From Anastrepha obliqua (taxonomy: Eukaryota > Arthropoda > Insecta > Diptera > Tephritidae), in contig NC_072894.1 in assembly GCF_027943255.1 (NCBI RefSeq), positions 131,369,601 to 131,433,600 on the forward strand: a DNA stretch of 64,000 bases, read 5' to 3'. The notes below the pieces were generated by a model. It was not told the DNA's origin, did not search any database, and worked only from the letters and a program-made list of their open reading frames with translations. The position numbers and the translations under genes were made by a program. Numbering within the stretch: position 1 is the first letter of the stretch; each line of letters starts with the position of its first letter. This document shows positions 22,171 through 32,872 of this stretch, piece after piece.

Positions 22171-22617
22171 CAGAATTGTCCAATTTAAATCTAACAAAGA
22201 ATGTTAGATGTACTAAAGCCAGAGGTTGGTTCAATGAGGACAGTGTAGAGTGAGGAGGGTGGACATCCGTGGTAGTAGCACAATGGGCTTACAGCAGGCC
22301 TAAGTGAGCCAATTGGCAACCACTATTAGCTGCCTACAATTCGCCTCCACCTCACTCTATCTTCAGCTTTTCTTTAGATATTAGATATGCCCATAGTTCG
22401 TGTGCTTTCTTCTATGCAACCTCTACATCTTTTAATCGCTCGACCTCTTCTTCTATCGCCTTGTGGATTTGCTTCGAAGATATTTTTAACAGTGAAAGAC
22501 ATCTAAGTCAAGTTTTAAAATTTTTTGTATTTCTATTGCGAACTTACACAGTTTAATTATATGATTTGCAATAAAGTATTTAAATGCGCGTACTGGAACT
22601 ATTACTTTTCTAGACTT
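22171..22617. other. LINE 3' flank and unassigned spacer
   Basis: Probably includes the 3' end of the LINE remnant above; no poly-A or duplication could be fixed. Confidence 0.35.
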
Positions 22618-23410
22618 TAATTTAGTGGTTAGGTTAGGTTAGCCTCGTTGGCAATAAGCCACGCATAGGCCTCTTGGTCCCCTTGGCGATACCAGATGGA
22701 GGCCGAAAGTAGACATCATGTAGGATGTCAGCGCTTTTGGAGAATCTAAGCAGAGCTGGGAGATCCGCTTTTGAGACGTCCTCCAGAGCCTCAAACAGTG
22801 GGGCTCCCAGGCATCTTAGTCGCGTTTTTGATAATACTGGACAAACGCACAGAAGGTGTTCTAAAGTTTCCTCAACATCCTCTCTGCATTTCCTGCATTT
22901 GTCCGTGTTAGCAATCCCTATCTTGTACGCATGTGAAGCCAATAGATTATGACCTGTTAGCATGCACACCTATGATAATTCTGCAGTCCTTTCGCGAGAG
23001 CGTAATTACGAATTCAGTCAGTTTTTTGCCGTTAGTTCTACACATGACTTTTGCAGTTTTGCATGTGGTCAGGTTAGTCCATCTAGCTTCCACTTGCCTT
23101 TTCAAGTAGTCGTCCATTTCATTGTCTATTGTATTTAGGGGTTTTGGTATGTCGTTCTCTTGTTCAAAAGGTAGTCTAACAGCACTTTTTGCTTTCTCAT
23201 CTACTATTTCGTTCCCCATAATGCCTTTGTGACCAGGTACGCAGTAGTTATGACCTCAGTAGCTATGGCCTCCCTGCTCCGTCGAACATTTTTGGACTTA
23301 ATAAAATATGAGCTAATTGCTTTTATTGCTGCTTGACTGTCCACGTATATATTAATTGTTAAGTTCTTTCTTGTTCTAGTGTAGGCTAGCTCTGCGGCTT
23401 TCCCCACAGC
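22618..23410 (-). pseudogene. RNase H and zinc-knuckle tail of a LINE
   Basis: On the minus strand: KAAELAYTRTRKNLTINIYVDSQAAIKAISSY (23204-23407; YVDSQAA is an RNase H acid motif), then MGNEIVDEKAKSAV (about 23180-23219), the GNExxDexAK box. The tail follows, SRKDCRIIIGVHANRS, with CMLTGHNLLASHAYKIGI in another frame, and a CRKCREDVEETLEHLLCVCP knuckle at about 22835-22895. It ends at a CCTAACCTAACC tract (22626-22640). Two frame changes break it. Confidence 0.8.
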
Positions 23411-24763
23411 AAAAACTTTAACTTAGAAGTTCTATGAGATTCCATGTGGATACTTCATAGAAGCATAATTTTTTACAATGAAGATTTATAAAGAGAACGA
23501 ATTCTCACACCAGGCGCTTACTGAAGTTTGGTTAAGGAATATGAAAGCGGCCAAGTTTAAATCAGCTTTTAATTACGTTTGAACGAAAGATGTGGCCATT
23601 GTGGAAGTTAGGAGAGCTATGACATGACTTTGAAGTGAAGTGGATTAAATATAAACGAAGTAAATGAAGATTTTAGCATGCCTGTAGTCTTCTGCTGTAA
23701 CTCTAGTTTTATGGATGATTATTCCTTAGTTCGCCCACTTCATTTTGGCACTTTTATTAGACCGGAGTGCATAGTTTTTCAAGGACAAGCTCAGAAAAAT
23801 AGCCTTCCTACCCTGACTTGAACGTACCTTTGCTTATCAGCTTTCAATTTTATTCTCAATTAGCGAATTTTGCAAGTTCCAGAAGCATTTTTTTCGAACT
23901 GGGTACATTGATGTGAAATTTGATGCCACGTAGATTTGTATGTGTGAATGTGTGCAATATGTACATATACTAATTTGCAATCTCTACACAACCAGTTAGA
24001 ACTGGCCTAATGTTAACTCGAAACTCGCCGACCGGCTGGTGTAATAGTGTAATTAAGATTTTGCTGGGGATGAGATGTGATAAGAGGCAAATAATGACAT
24101 TTAATTAACACATTAGCGTACATTAACGATTACATACAATAGCGAATGCGAAAAAAGCAAACAGCAACAAAAAATGAAAAGCGAAAAAGAGATCAAAACA
24201 CAAAAGAAGATCGTAATGATTATTTGCATGCAATATCAGCGCAACCAAACACATACATGCGCACATACGCACATATACAGAGAGTGGAATAGTGGATAGT
24301 AGAGAATAAAGATCTTATCACAAATGAAATGAGCTATAGAATATCCAGCGGATCTTAAATTTTATGCAGCAAGCCAACACTGCTCGCCTGACGATGGCCT
24401 TCTCAATGCCAAGCTAAAGCAAACAAAAACAACAATGGGCACATCTTGTATATCTCGAAGATATATAGACACTAAAAACGCGCATTTTGAGTAAGCGCAC
24501 GCTTGGCTAAAAATATTTTCATATAAATACATACAAATACGCACTAAATGGCATTTGAGATAAGCCAAGTCAAGCCAAGACACATTTAATATGACAACAA
24601 ATGTTGCTTATCGCTAAGAGGACATAAAATACACATACACAAACATACATATGTACACCCTTGCATACATATATTAGCGCAGCAAAAAATTATTAAAGAA
24701 ATAAATTTTGAAAATAGAGATAAATCATATGAAGCAACTAAAGTGGATGAGTAAAGGCAGATA
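23411..24763. other. unassigned spacer
   Basis: No domain recognised. CATA/CACA-type short repeats at 24245-24285 and 24630-24670. Confidence 0.45.
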
Positions 24764-24830
24764 CGAGGGTTGCTGGTAAGTTCTGAGGTGTGGTAATGCT
24801 AGTGTGAATTTGTGAAATTTGATAGGTTAA

Positions 24831-25543
24831 GGTAGTAAGTAGTCTGGTAACTTATTTTGAAAATTTCGAATTTCGGTTTTTAACATATTTTTAAAGTGCG
24901 ATATATTGGTAATATACTATACAAATTTTAGACCGAAATTCGAAATGTTGACGAAATTATAGCACATACATGAGAGCGGCTCGTAATTGCGCGCGCTAAG
25001 CCGCTAAAACTTTAAACGCGTTTTTCTCGAAACAACGTTTTTCCGGATGGCCGTCGTGAAAACAAATGTTCTATCTAACGTATTGAGCTGAAATTTAGAT
25101 ATGTTTTTCTACACATCAATAGTTCTGGCGGGTAGTAGATTTAATTTATTTTGTCCCTAACTTCCATTTTTTAGTCCGATTTCCACTTTAAAAAAGGCAA
25201 TTTTCTTACGAAGTCCGCTATTTTGTTATTTTTTGGCAAAATCATTTGATCCTACTACCAGCCAGAACGACAAGCACACTGATTAATAAGCAATTTGTTT
25301 TTTCTGTTTCAGATGACCACAAGTGACGAAATCACGCCGGCCAGCCACTGTACCTCTTTTTTTTTGCCGCTTGCTGCAGTGTACAAAAGTAGTATCAAAA
25401 CATTAAAAAAAAAAAATTTTTTGTACACCTTCTGATACCTTTAATAACATATCAGAAAATCAAACCGATTGAATTTTATTTTCCCTTCCAAAAAATGTCC
25501 CAAACATGGCCTCAAAAAACGTGTAAGTTACCAGACTACTACC
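24831..25543. mobile_element. TTAA-flanked MITE, piggyBac-like
   Basis: A 713-bp element with TTAA at 24827-24830 and 25544-25547. Inverted ends read GGTAGTA-(AGTA)-GTCTGGTAACTTA on the left and TAAGTTACCAGACTACTACC on the right; the left end has a 4-base repeat of AGTA. No coding capacity. TTAA duplication suggests piggyBac transposase mobilised it. Confidence 0.8.
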
Positions 25544-25664
25544 TTAAGTTCCAAAACGTTAAAATAAAAGTTTAAGTGCAGCAACAGAAAATAAGCCTTC
25601 CCAGGTGCTGTGGCAGAAAATAAACAAAAAAAACAGAAGAAACAACAAAACAGAAGAGGCAGAA

Positions 25665-25870
25665 TAAGCGCATGAGAACTATCGACATTGATAAGCATAT
25701 GGCTGAGAATGGCAAACTGTGCTGACAATTCTGTTCAGTACGATTTGTAAGTCATTATGAATCGTTTAATGTCAAAACAACGCTTCCAACGGAGAAATTT
25801 ACTTTGAAGAAAAAAAAAATATGTTTGCGAAGTTCCAAAAATTAGGCATTGACGGCTAGAAAAGCGGCTG
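25665..25870 (+). pseudogene. 5' end of a mariner-type element, relic
   Basis: Counterpart of 18691-18960; reads ATGAATCGTTTAATG with following AACAACGCTTCC, in place of an MNRLT-like start. Only the leader and a few codons survive. Confidence 0.35.
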
Positions 25871-25896
25871 AATCGTTGGAATTACATTTTTTTGTA

Positions 25897-26131
25897 CAAG
25901 GTGGCTCAAAATTATTCACCTTTTTTTTTTGTTTTTAATACATTTTTTACTGAATAAAAAATAATAATTTTGAGTGATAGAAATCGTTATTTCGACCTTT
26001 TCGTGCTCTACTGTTTGTCTGTTTGTATACTGCAGCTGCCTAATTCACAATTGTCAATTATGGTTGACGTACGACACCATTTGCAAAAATTTTAAGCCTT
26101 CCGATAGGGTGATTAATTTTGCGCCATCTTG
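25897..26131. mobile_element. TA-flanked MITE (CAAGGTGGC family)
   Basis: 235 bp, flanked by TA (25895-25896 and 26132-26133). Left end CAAGGTGGCTCAAAATTATT and right end complement CAAGATGGCGCAAAATTAAT are inverted repeats. The same ends occur at 62304 and 62865. No transposase encoded. Confidence 0.75.
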
Positions 26132-26249
26132 TAGTTGCCTCAGTCGGAGTGGAAAGAATTGATTTAAACGCATGCCAAACCATTTTTTTACTAAAAATGT
26201 ATCCTTTTGCTTATCAATCTCGAAATTTAAATAGTAGCCCTCGTATGCA

Positions 26250-27190
26250 CATATGTACATATATCCACGATTGTTAATATTCGGAACTCAGGTATAACTT
26301 CAGAGACTTTTGCGGCAGTCACAACAATTTGTGAAGTGAGCCAAAAACAACAAACGGAGCGTAAATAAAAACTACAACGAAAAGAAGCACCAAAGTATAA
26401 AAAGCCATTAAGATATGAGTGATAAGCGGATAAATATAATAACTAACTGTAACTGTGTGCATGCATGTATGTGTGTGTGTGTGTATCTCAATGAAGCAAA
26501 ACAAACAAAACAAGCAAAATTTGTGTAGTGCAGCAACAAAAAAAGGAAATTGAATTATAAAATATGAACGTAGGCACTTACATATGTATGTATGTGTGTA
26601 TATGCGCATGTATATGCTGCACTCTGACCTAAGAAAGGGAGGCCACGCATTGAAACTATTAAAAAAAGTAGATTCACTAGTCAAATGTTGTTAAGTGAAA
26701 GATAAAAAGGATAGTGCCAGCCACTATCTAGAAGACAAATGGGCCCGAAGCGGATGCCTGAACATCAACGCTTGTTTTTGGCTACGTATTTGTATGGGCC
26801 CATGTCATTTGTAATAAACATAAAGTATATCTGAGGCCTGATACGCAACAAAAGGCCACTGTAAACTATCAAATTATGCACTAAGCGCAACAACAAAACA
26901 AACAGATAAAGTTAACTGCAGTTAAAAGACAATTACACACATAAAAGAGAGTAAAAAACAACAACAGCAAAGTTACATGAGATACAATGTTAATAACAAA
27001 TGTACACCTTTACATGCACAGGTATAAAGCAAACAAAAAATCTCCGTGTAACTCTATGCAAACATACAAACATACAAGCACACAAACATACAAACACACA
27101 AACACAATCAAAACTCATCCCGAATTGCATAAAACAAACGTCGGCAAATGTAGCTGCAGCGCAAAGTATCTTAATATTACAATTATATAG
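26250..27190. other. spacer with CA/TG repeats
   Basis: (TG)n at about 26470-26483 and (ACAAAC)-type repeats at 27060-27105. No gene supported. Confidence 0.45.
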
Positions 27191-27947
27191 CTACAGTGGC
27201 GGACATAAATATTGTTACGAATTTTCTTAAGTTAAATTTCAAATAAATCTCGTACAATAACTCTCTGAGTTCGAGCACTGGATTGTCGAATAAAACACAC
27301 AAATTAGTGGTAACACACTTGCTTTACCTCATTTCCAAAACTCTACTTCTAAAGGTACACATTCACCTTAAGATTGACTCCCTCTATTACTTTTCGTTCA
27401 TTCGCTTAAAGTACGTTCACATATGCAGTAATTAGCAATCAATCCACAAAATTAATCTCCCTGTTCACATATGGCAGATTACCTCCAAGATTTACAGTCA
27501 ACTGTCAGTGCTGCTTTGAAAGGTTTTTCTTCATAGAAATTGGTTTGATGGAATACAATATTTTAATGATTCTGGTTTGTTTAATTATTATTACCGATAT
27601 GAAGAAAAGAAAAGGAGAAAGAATAGCTAATTGAATTGCGCAATTGGCTGCTAGTAATAAACAGTTGGAGGAAATCCGTAAACGACGATTACTAAGGTTT
27701 CAAAAAATTATGGCAGCAATACGCATGCGAATTCCGATATAACATTTTATAATAAGAAATAAAATACAAAGTGTTCGCTTCATTCTGTTATTTGAATGCA
27801 TAATTAATGAAACCTAGCATAAATTTTATTAGAATTCTGTCCACAAACCTCTTAACATTCTTAAAAATAATTACTCATAACACAGGAAACACAGGCTGTA
27901 TGTAAAATGATTATTTTATAACCCCAGATTTCGGAGAGAAATTATTA

Positions 27948-29612
27948 CTTGGTTGGTTGGTTGGTTTAAGGGTGATCCCGCATCGGAGTGCCACATAGAC
28001 CGCAAGTTGGGTGCGTTGTGTTGCCCTAGAGCTCATTATGTTACATGATTTCCCCACCTAACCGAGATTTTTATTGTAGATTTTGGTCAAAGATATTAAT
28101 TCGTTTCGAGAATTTGATGAGAGATTCGATTTTCAGGTTCAAGAGTACTGAAAGATTGTCAATCGTTGGAGAGCCTAGAAGAGCTTCTGACTAGACAACT
28201 GCACAGCAAATGCCTGCTCGATACTTCCTACAGGTCGTTTTGAGGAACCCCGAGCCGACGTGCGTGAGTGCCCAAAAGGCAGTGGCCGGTGATAAGAGAT
28301 ATTATATGCCTTAGTTCGTGTTTCGAAAGACTTATAAGGGTTTTTGTCTGTTTCAGATTGTAGGATGGCCAGATTTGTCTGGTCGTAACGCAAGTAGTTT
28401 CCACTCGCCACCTCCGATCAGCAATGCTGTGAAATTCTCGATCAATGAGCATTTTACAAGTTGAGAGCGGAATGTGGTTTGTGGGTAAGTTACTAACATT
28501 TGATTGCGCAGCTCCAGCTCTTGCGAGCTTATCAGCTTTGCAGTTACCTTCGAATCCACTGTGACCCGGTATCCAGATAACTTGGGCAGAATTCTGAACA
28601 CTTATTTCGTTAAGAGATAAGAGACAGGAGCGAAACACATCTGAGTGGGTATAAGAGGAGATGAGTGCTCGAACGGCCGCTTGACTGTCGGTGAAAAAGC
28701 GGATATCCTCTAGTGATATTCTATTTTCTAAGAGAGTTTTCGCAGCATACCAGATAGCGCATACTTCCGCTTGGAATACGCTACAGTAGTCGGGTAATCT
28801 AAATCATACAATAGATTGATGTGAGGGGAATTGGAAAAGATTCCAAATCACACTTTACCGTTTGTTTTGAACCATCTGTATATATAATCAGAGGCCCATC
28901 GATTTCGGTTAGATTTGTCTTCCATTCTTCCCTAGTTGGGAGTGAACAGGAGAATAGCAAGGGTGGTGATGGAAGACTTACATGATAGTCTATGTCGGAA
29001 GAGATAACAGTGTTCCTGTTCAGTATGGCCGAATGGCCAAGCTACTTATTCCATTTCGATATAGCATTGATGCGTGTCGCTGCTTTCGCTGCGTCGCTTT
29101 GCCAGCCAAATCGATAGGGAACAAGTGAAGCAACGTATTTAGAGCCTTAGTAGGTGTTGTACTTGAGCATCAGAAGGCAGGCTGTTCCTTAGACTCGATC
29201 AATTGTGGCTACTCTACACTGTTTTTCGAGTGCTGTCCACCATACAACCACACCGTAGAAGAGTATCGGTTTGATGATCGAGGTATATATCCAATAAATG
29301 ATCCGAGGTGAAAAACCCCAGGTTTTGCCTATAGCTTTCTTGCATGTATAGAAAGCTATGAAAGCTTTTTTACATCTGTTTTCGATATTCAATTTCCAAC
29401 TCAACTTCCTATCTAGAATAACTCCTAGATATTTAGCTGAATCAGATAGAAGTAATGATTCCCCTTTTAAAGTTATTGTTTGCAGTGGAGGAGATTGTTG
29501 TTTCCTATTGAAGAGAACAAGATCTGTCTTTGCTGGATTCGCATTTAGTCCGCATTCGGTGCACCATTTTGACAGAATATTGATTGAGCGTTGCATGAGC
29601 TCAGTTACTTAT
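27948..29612 (-). mobile_element. LOA/I-like LINE, 5' truncated
   Basis: Minus-strand LINE from the RT thumb through RNase H and tail to a 3' end in an AACC repeat (complement of TTGGTTGGTTGGTT at 27950-27963). It breaks off upstream at about 29612, where an LTR-like block begins. Confidence 0.7.
28150..29612 (-). pseudogene. RT thumb, RNase H and tail of a LOA/I-like LINE
   Basis: The best RNase H copy in the window. From the 5' side: NILSKWCTECGLNANPAKTDLVLF, KYLGVILDRKLSWKLNI and IYTSIIKPILFYGVVVWW (29189-29596), the RT thumb. Then IYTDGSKQTV (about 28865-28890), CSVFQAEVCAIWYAAKTLL (about 28740-28790) and FFTDSQAAVRALISSY (about 28650-28700). Last comes VIWIPGHSGFEGNCKADKLA (about 28520-28585). 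The three RNase H acids (D, E, D) and the GNxxAD box are all visible. The tail is ISLSKHELRHIISLITGHCLLG. Stops, for instance near 28800, and frame changes break the copy. The polymerase catalytic box lies upstream and is missing. Confidence 0.82.
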
Positions 29613-29890
29613 TATTATTATTTACTACTGAATTCCCCGTGCGCATGCACCACAGCTTATATACAAATGCTTAAATAACTATCGTAATTTCTAGATCTGG
29701 CAGCTCGTATCTTCTGGCGAGTTCTGTTGTAGCAGCAGCTGACTGTCGTCTTTGTCTAACTCAGTAGACCCAGAAAGCGTGCATTGTCTCGCTATCTGCT
29801 GTCGCCATCAAGGCTAATTCATCTTTTTGTTTGGCCTCTCGTTCGTTATTGTTGCCAGTCGGATCACGAAACTTCGCGATTGTAACAATA
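29613..29890 (-). mobile_element. possible solo LTR
   Basis: On the minus strand the block begins TGTTACAATCGCGAAG and contains a TATA-like GTATATAAGC about 220 bases in. It interrupts the LINE upstream of its RT thumb. A clean terminal CA and a target duplication were not found, so the call is weak. Confidence 0.25.
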
Positions 29891-30299
29891 TGTTTGCAGA
29901 TAGTTTAGCCATAATTGAAGAGCTGTAAAAAGAAATAATGCTGGATTTTCGGCATGCAATAATTTTTCTAATTTTGAGTGCATCCAACTTTGTTTCAGTT
30001 TCTTAGAAATGCGTGTAAAAAAATCGCGTGAAATGAAAAAAAAATGTAAATATTGTATTTTCCCAAAAGTCGTGCAAAGAAAGTAATAATGAAATCCATG
30101 TTATACGGCAAAGTATTTATAAAACAAAACAAAAATATTTTTATTACAAAAAAAATTAAAATTTGTGTACAGTAAAAATTAATCCATAAATAATATACAA
30201 GACATAAGAACATTGTGAGCTCTATGAAAGTTTAGCTTGCGTACCCGAGGTAGTATAATGGGCCCAATACCTTAATTGTTTTTCACACAAGGTCTACCA

Positions 30300-30390
30300 A
30301 TCACAGAAAAAACTACTGTCGGCAGATGACACCGCCCTCCTCGCTATAGACTCTCACCTCGAAGAACACCAGAAAGGACTGAAAAATGAA
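30300..30390 (+). pseudogene. tiny LINE reverse transcriptase fragment
   Basis: Reads LSADDTALLAIDSHLEEHQKGL, a YADD-type catalytic box with its following helix. Too short to classify. Confidence 0.45.
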
Positions 30391-30589
30391 AGCTAAAGAG
30401 ACAAAATCTGCTCAAGTTGCCTTTACACACAAATGAAAAACTTGCCCACCGGTGTAACTCAATAATGCAGTTATTCCGCCAAATTATGTTACAAAATATC
30501 TTGACCAGCACGTCGACAGCAAACATGGAAAACTTACGAAAGAAAAAAACCCATTTGCAAATGGCTGTGCTGACACTGTGCGATCTGCA

Positions 30590-30830
30590 GAATTTACTCA
30601 AGTAAATACAAGCGATCATTGACGAAGATCTTTCAAAATCAATGTGGGCCCAGCCGAGGGTGCTTAATATTTCTGACGGTCTTATCCGCCGAGTTGTCCA
30701 TGAAGATTTCAGGTTTAAATCTTAAGCTTTGCACAGAAGGCAGCTTATGTTGGAGCAAACACAAGAACAGCGAAATATCCGATCTCCCGCGAGGGTTGAA
30801 ACAGCTAAATTTGTCATGCTATTCTCTTCG
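30590..30830 (+). pseudogene. Tc1/mariner transposase N-terminal remnant
   Basis: One frame reads KSMWAQPRVLNISDGLIRRVVHEDFRFKS and then RRQLMLEQTQEQRNI. This pattern (a helix-turn-helix, then VVHEDLRYKS and Q.L..EQTKEQR) is seen in Tc1/mariner transposases of insects. It lies just inside the proposed right TIR at 30954. No catalytic residues remain. Confidence 0.55.
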
Positions 30831-30959
30831 AACAATTGCTTAAGAAACATTCGCTCTATTAAAAAGGTTTTATCTGCCTTCAACACTAATAATATATTTT
30901 TACTGGTTTCGATTGAGAAGTAGTATGATGTCAACACTTTTATGGCTGCCACTGTACAC

Positions 30960-31340
30960 ATGAAACTATGTACAAAAAGGCACATACATACAACCAAAAA
31001 GCTATGTATTCGTGCATATGTACATAAATGTGGTTGTAAAATGCTAATTAAAACTTTGTTAAAGATAAAATAGATTACAAAAGCACCTCGCACCAGGCAA
31101 CAATAACAAGCCAAGCAAATGCACTGCTGCAGTAATAATTTAAATATCAAACATATCTAAAAATATGAGTATAAAGAAAAGAGTAAAACACAAATGAAAA
31201 TAGTATTAAATAGTAAGCTTTTGTAACATTATAATTATTAATTCGAGGTGGGGTACCACACATAGGTATATATTTGTATGTGAATGCTACTGTGATCAAA
31301 TAGAAATGCGACTTTGCTTATATGTAAGTATGTACAATTG
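30960..31340. other. unassigned spacer
   Basis: No gene or repeat boundary recognised. Confidence 0.4.
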
Positions 31341-31344
31341 GTAT

Positions 31345-31530
31345 TTATTCGTGAAACGCGGTTTTACCCTCTAAAAATAATCCCCAATCAACTGCAATGC
31401 ACTTATGCCAGCGTTTGATCCAGCTCTCAAACCATTTCTGGAACTCTACTTTCAATCTTCGATTTTTCCATTCTCCCTTTCGGCTGTTAAAACGCGTGCC
31501 CCGGAGTGGTTTTTTGACTCGATCCAACAG
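31345..31530 (-). pseudogene. mariner transposase C-terminal fragment
   Basis: Minus-strand 60-codon frame including VEFQKWFESWIKRWHKCIAV and DWGLFLEG. Mariner transposases end in a helix of the form F..W..RW.KCI...G.YFEG, which this matches. The rest of the gene is absent. Confidence 0.6.
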
Positions 31531-32321
31531 AAAAAAGTGTCTGTTTATTTGTCCATCTCAACCTAAGCAGCTACTCTTGTACGGAATTTTCTTTATTTTT
31601 TGGATTGCAATAATACTTGGAAGCATGCCTCTTATAGGATTGGCAATACATAGATTTTATACAATACATATATTCGAATTTGATTATCGGCGGTCAACCT
31701 ACCACAAATTTCTATTTCCTCACTTGTTCTGCTCCCTTCCCATATCCACCACAATTTATTTATAAATAACTATAATTCTCGTACGACTGTTCAATGTTAA
31801 CACCATCGCGTACTTATTGCTCGATGATAGTTCTTGAGCGATCTTTCAAGGTACGATCGAATTCGTGCTGTGGCGGCAAGTGAGGTCACTAAGACAATGG
31901 GGCAGGTGCTCAAGTGCACACTTTCCGGCGCATAATAGAGTGGCTCATTGGCGTGACTTCGTAATTATTAATACTCGTATCATCAGGCAATACTTAGAAT
32001 GAAAACAAATTATAAATTCACGCACTAAAACTTTTCGAAGAACGATGAAGGAGGCACTTGACAAAACGATCGTGAGTTGAACGCGTGCGAGCGTACGTGA
32101 GAAGAAGTGCGTGTAATTATGTGGAGTAAATTAGCATAAATGAAGTTGTTTAAGTGGAGGAAGCAGAAATGAATATATGGATTTAAGTAAAGAAGTATTT
32201 CAAGCATAAAATTATCTCTCAGTTATCATAAGTGCTGTTTTACTTATACATACAAATATGCAATAGCTTAAGGCGGGCTGAATGAGGTGACTAAAAATTC
32301 AATATGAAAATTATGTATTTG
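31531..32321. other. unassigned spacer
   Basis: No domain recognised in either strand. Confidence 0.4.
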
Positions 32322-32323
32322 TA

Positions 32324-32868
32324 AAGGGTTTTCCAATAAGAGGTGTTATTTTGTTATTCAAAGAAAAACTCTATTTTTTAATATAAATGATCGGATGTTT
32401 ATTTCATTATAAAGAGAAAGGTATGCCGTTAATAGTGGAAAGTAACATCAGGTAAATGACCACCGCGACCACGCTTACCGGACAATATCCTTTTCATGAA
32501 ATTTTCCATAAGCGATTTGCAAAGTGGCTGTCCTATGTTCTCGATAGCCTCACGAATTCCATCTTTGAGGTCTTGAATCCACCCTGGGCTGTTAACGTAG
32601 ACCTTCTCTTTCACGTGGCCCCAAAGAAAAAAGTCACAAGGTGTTTAATCACAAGAACTCGATGGCCAGTTGTGATCCCCTCTTCGGGGATATAACACAG
32701 TCCGGAAACTTTTTCCGTAAAAGATCAATGGTTTCTTTGTTAGCACCGTCTTGTTGAAAATAAACGTTGTGCAGATGAATACCATCCAATTGCAGTCATA
32801 AAAAATCGTTAATCATCTCTCGATAGTGCAATCCATTCATTCATAACACCTGTTATTGGAAAATCCTT
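32324..32868 (-). mobile_element. deleted DD41D-type mariner derivative, copy 1
   Basis: 545 bp between TA dinucleotides (32322-32323 and 32869-32870). Left end AAGGGTTTTCCAATAAGAGG and right end complement AAGGATTTTCCAATAACAGG are near-identical inverted repeats. On the minus strand it keeps the 3' part of a transposase (KEKVYVNSPGWIQDLKDG, IGQPLCKSLMENFMKRIL). A second copy of similar size lies inverted at 36881-37427. Confidence 0.88.
32429..32614 (-). pseudogene. transposase C-terminus, DD41D-type
   Basis: 61-codon frame, MKEKVYVNSPGWIQDLKDGI through GGHLPDVTFHY. The matching copy at 37092-37352 is preceded by DLTPCDFFLWGHVK, which places the third catalytic aspartate in a TPCDFFLWG box. 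In this copy the corresponding stretch is frameshifted. Confidence 0.7.
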
Positions 32869-32872
32869 TATA

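Larger units (their letters stand above)
24764..26243. mobile_element. TA-flanked TIR element, nested and degraded
   Basis: Left end CGAGGGTTGCT (24764) and right end AGTAGCCCTCG (26243) are inverted, with TA on each side, as in Tc1/mariner elements. The interior has been invaded by a TTAA-flanked MITE (24831-25543) and a TA-flanked MITE (25897-26131). The short inverted match makes this outer boundary less certain than the inner ones. Confidence 0.5.
27194..30954. mobile_element. possible Tc1-like element interrupted by other elements
   Basis: Left end CAGTGGCGGACATAAATAT after TA (27192-27193). Right end complement is CAGTGGCAGCCATAAAAGT before TA (30955-30956). The first ~17 bases match at all but two positions. 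A transposase N-terminal remnant lies at 30590-30830. The 3.76-kb span is too long for one Tc1 element and contains a LINE and an LTR-like block, so it is a nested structure if the two ends belong together. Confidence 0.45.
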
